DNA of 7,369 bases from Flavobacteriaceae bacterium. GTDB lineage: Bacteria > Bacteroidota > Bacteroidia > Flavobacteriales > Flavobacteriaceae. The translations under genes were made by a program, and so were the position numbers. How positions within the stretch are numbered: the first letter of the stretch is position 1; each line of letters begins with the position of its first letter. The DNA is taken from NCBI GenBank assembly GCA_016763215.1, contig JAESUF010000340.1:1-7369 (forward strand), given 5' to 3'. Of the stretch, positions 6,777 through 7,369 are shown one piece after another. A model generated the notes under the pieces. The model searched no databases, was not told the DNA's origin, and was given only the letters and a program-made list of their open reading frames with translations.

Positions 6777-6810
6777 ATGTGTTCTTTAATGTCCAAAAAT
6801 AGGGAACTTT

Positions 6811-7369
6811 CTAGTTCTTTTTTTCTTCTGCTATTAATTTAAGATAACTTTTACTTTCTCTTCTTAAAATATTGAGAAGCTCTAATTTTTTTCCTTTCTG
6901 ATATAAGTTTTCTATACCTAAAGGATTGCAGTATTCCAGAAAATGATGAAACCTATTTCTTGGAATTTTTAAATCTTTTTCAAAGAAAGGTTCACCAAAC
7001 TCACTAATTAGCATGTTTGGAAAGGAGCGTTGAAATTCAATCTTTCTTCGCAATGCCCACAACCGTTCGGAATATTTGAAAGGCATTACAATAGCTGCAC
7101 CAGCACCAACAAAAGCTGCCGTTGGGTCTACTCGAACAATTGGAGGTCTAACTTTAAGATCTATATGATCATCATCCAATCGTATTCTCATATCTACGTT
7201 AGAAAAATCTAAGGTGTTTTTTAAAGCCTCTGCTTTACGATCTTTGGGTGTTTTCTTGCGATCGAGTAATAAATAGCCAACCAAATCATGGTTCTTCACA
7301 ACAATTTCGTCTAGAACTTGCGTGTTGCTTACCATGTATACGTCTAAAACTTTTGAAGTATAAATGAAA
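6811..7369 (-). CDS. CarboxypepD_reg-like domain protein, N-terminus cut by window edge
   Basis: The frame is open from the right edge to a TAG at 6813-6811, giving 185 complete codons plus a partial one. An internal ATG at 7335 is in frame, but the codons before it (FIYTSKVLDVY) read on without a stop and fit the end of a beta-sandwich domain, so the true start is outside the window. The segment NTQVLDEIVVK is the typical end of a carboxypeptidase-regulatory-like (CarboxypepD_reg / CNA-B-like) domain in Bacteroidota, just as in SusC-type proteins before the plug; here no TonB-dependent barrel follows. The remaining about 160 residues are mostly polar and charged, with a short Ala/Gly-rich stretch (AAFVGAGAAIVMPF) that could be a membrane-associated or buried strand, and a helical Lys/Glu-rich C-terminus. 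Probably an envelope protein of about 240-260 aa. Function unknown; it leads the likely operon with the DUF6702-type gene. Confidence 0.7.
   Translation of the reverse strand, partial: FIYTSKVLDVYMVSNTQVLDEIVVKNHDLVGYLLLDRKKTPKDRKAEALKNTLDFSNVDMRIRLDDDHIDLKVRPPIVRVDPTAAFVGAGAAIVMPFKYSERLWALRRKIEFQRSFPNMLISEFGEPFFEKDLKIPRNRFHHFLEYCNPLGIENLYQKGKKLELLNILRRESKSYLKLIAEEKKN

Noticed and set aside
6794..6801. TATTTTTG on the minus strand, a perfect TAnnTTTG -7 match just before the DUF6702-type gene
   Set aside because: No TTG at the expected distance upstream (the sequence there is A-rich), and the transcript would start only about 10 nt before the ATG; operon transcription from the preceding gene is simpler.
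6803..6817. Small inverted repeat GAACT-AGAA-AGTTC over the stop codon of the CarboxypepD_reg-like gene
   Set aside because: The stem is only 5 bp and is AT-rich; it is too weak for a terminator.

Overview
The window is AT-rich DNA that reads like a member of the Bacteroidota, most probably a marine-type Flavobacteriaceae. The signs are signal peptides of the form MKK...A|Q, no Shine-Dalgarno sequences, TAnnTTTG-like promoter elements, a secreted protein with the GNW...TW / NPYPS pattern of type IX secretion (T9SS) cargo, and M1 peptidases with the C-terminal IWR/IWM...DPDLETAD...NNS ending common in this phylum. All five supported genes lie on the minus strand, so transcription runs from high to low coordinates.

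In transcription order: (1) 7369-6811, the 3' part of a gene for a protein resembling carboxypeptidase-regulatory-like (CarboxypepD_reg) domain proteins; its start is beyond the right edge. (2) 6776-6279, a small exported protein of the DUF6702 type, 34 nt downstream. (3) 6209-3948, an exported M1-family zinc metallopeptidase of 753 aa, ending in a clear intrinsic terminator (3924-3888). (4) 3736-1595, a second exported M1 metallopeptidase of 713 aa, plainly a paralogue, with its own leader and its own intrinsic terminator (1572-1535). (5) 1431-1, the N-terminal 477 residues of a large exported adhesin-like or T9SS-cargo-like protein that runs off the left edge. No gap between genes exceeds about 210 nt.

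The main story is a tandem duplication of a whole transcription unit. The two M1 genes share their coding sequence, their upstream leaders (including a perfect 21-nt block and a second conserved block about 70 nt before the start codon) and the design of their terminators. The copies have since diverged: the 753-aa copy carries about 36 extra residues before its C-terminal beta domain, the N-terminal domains have a completely different loop of about 30 residues, and the sequence just before the GMEY substrate-binding motif differs by one residue in length and in charge. Both keep every zinc-binding and catalytic residue.

The likely shared theme is periplasmic or outer-envelope peptide processing, with the CarboxypepD_reg-like and DUF6702 genes as probable operon partners of the upstream M1 gene. 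The DUF6702 protein is predicted to expose a histidine as its first mature residue, which is the most speculative but intriguing point. I see no defence system, CRISPR, mobile element, tRNA or rRNA, and nothing that by itself amounts to a new system.
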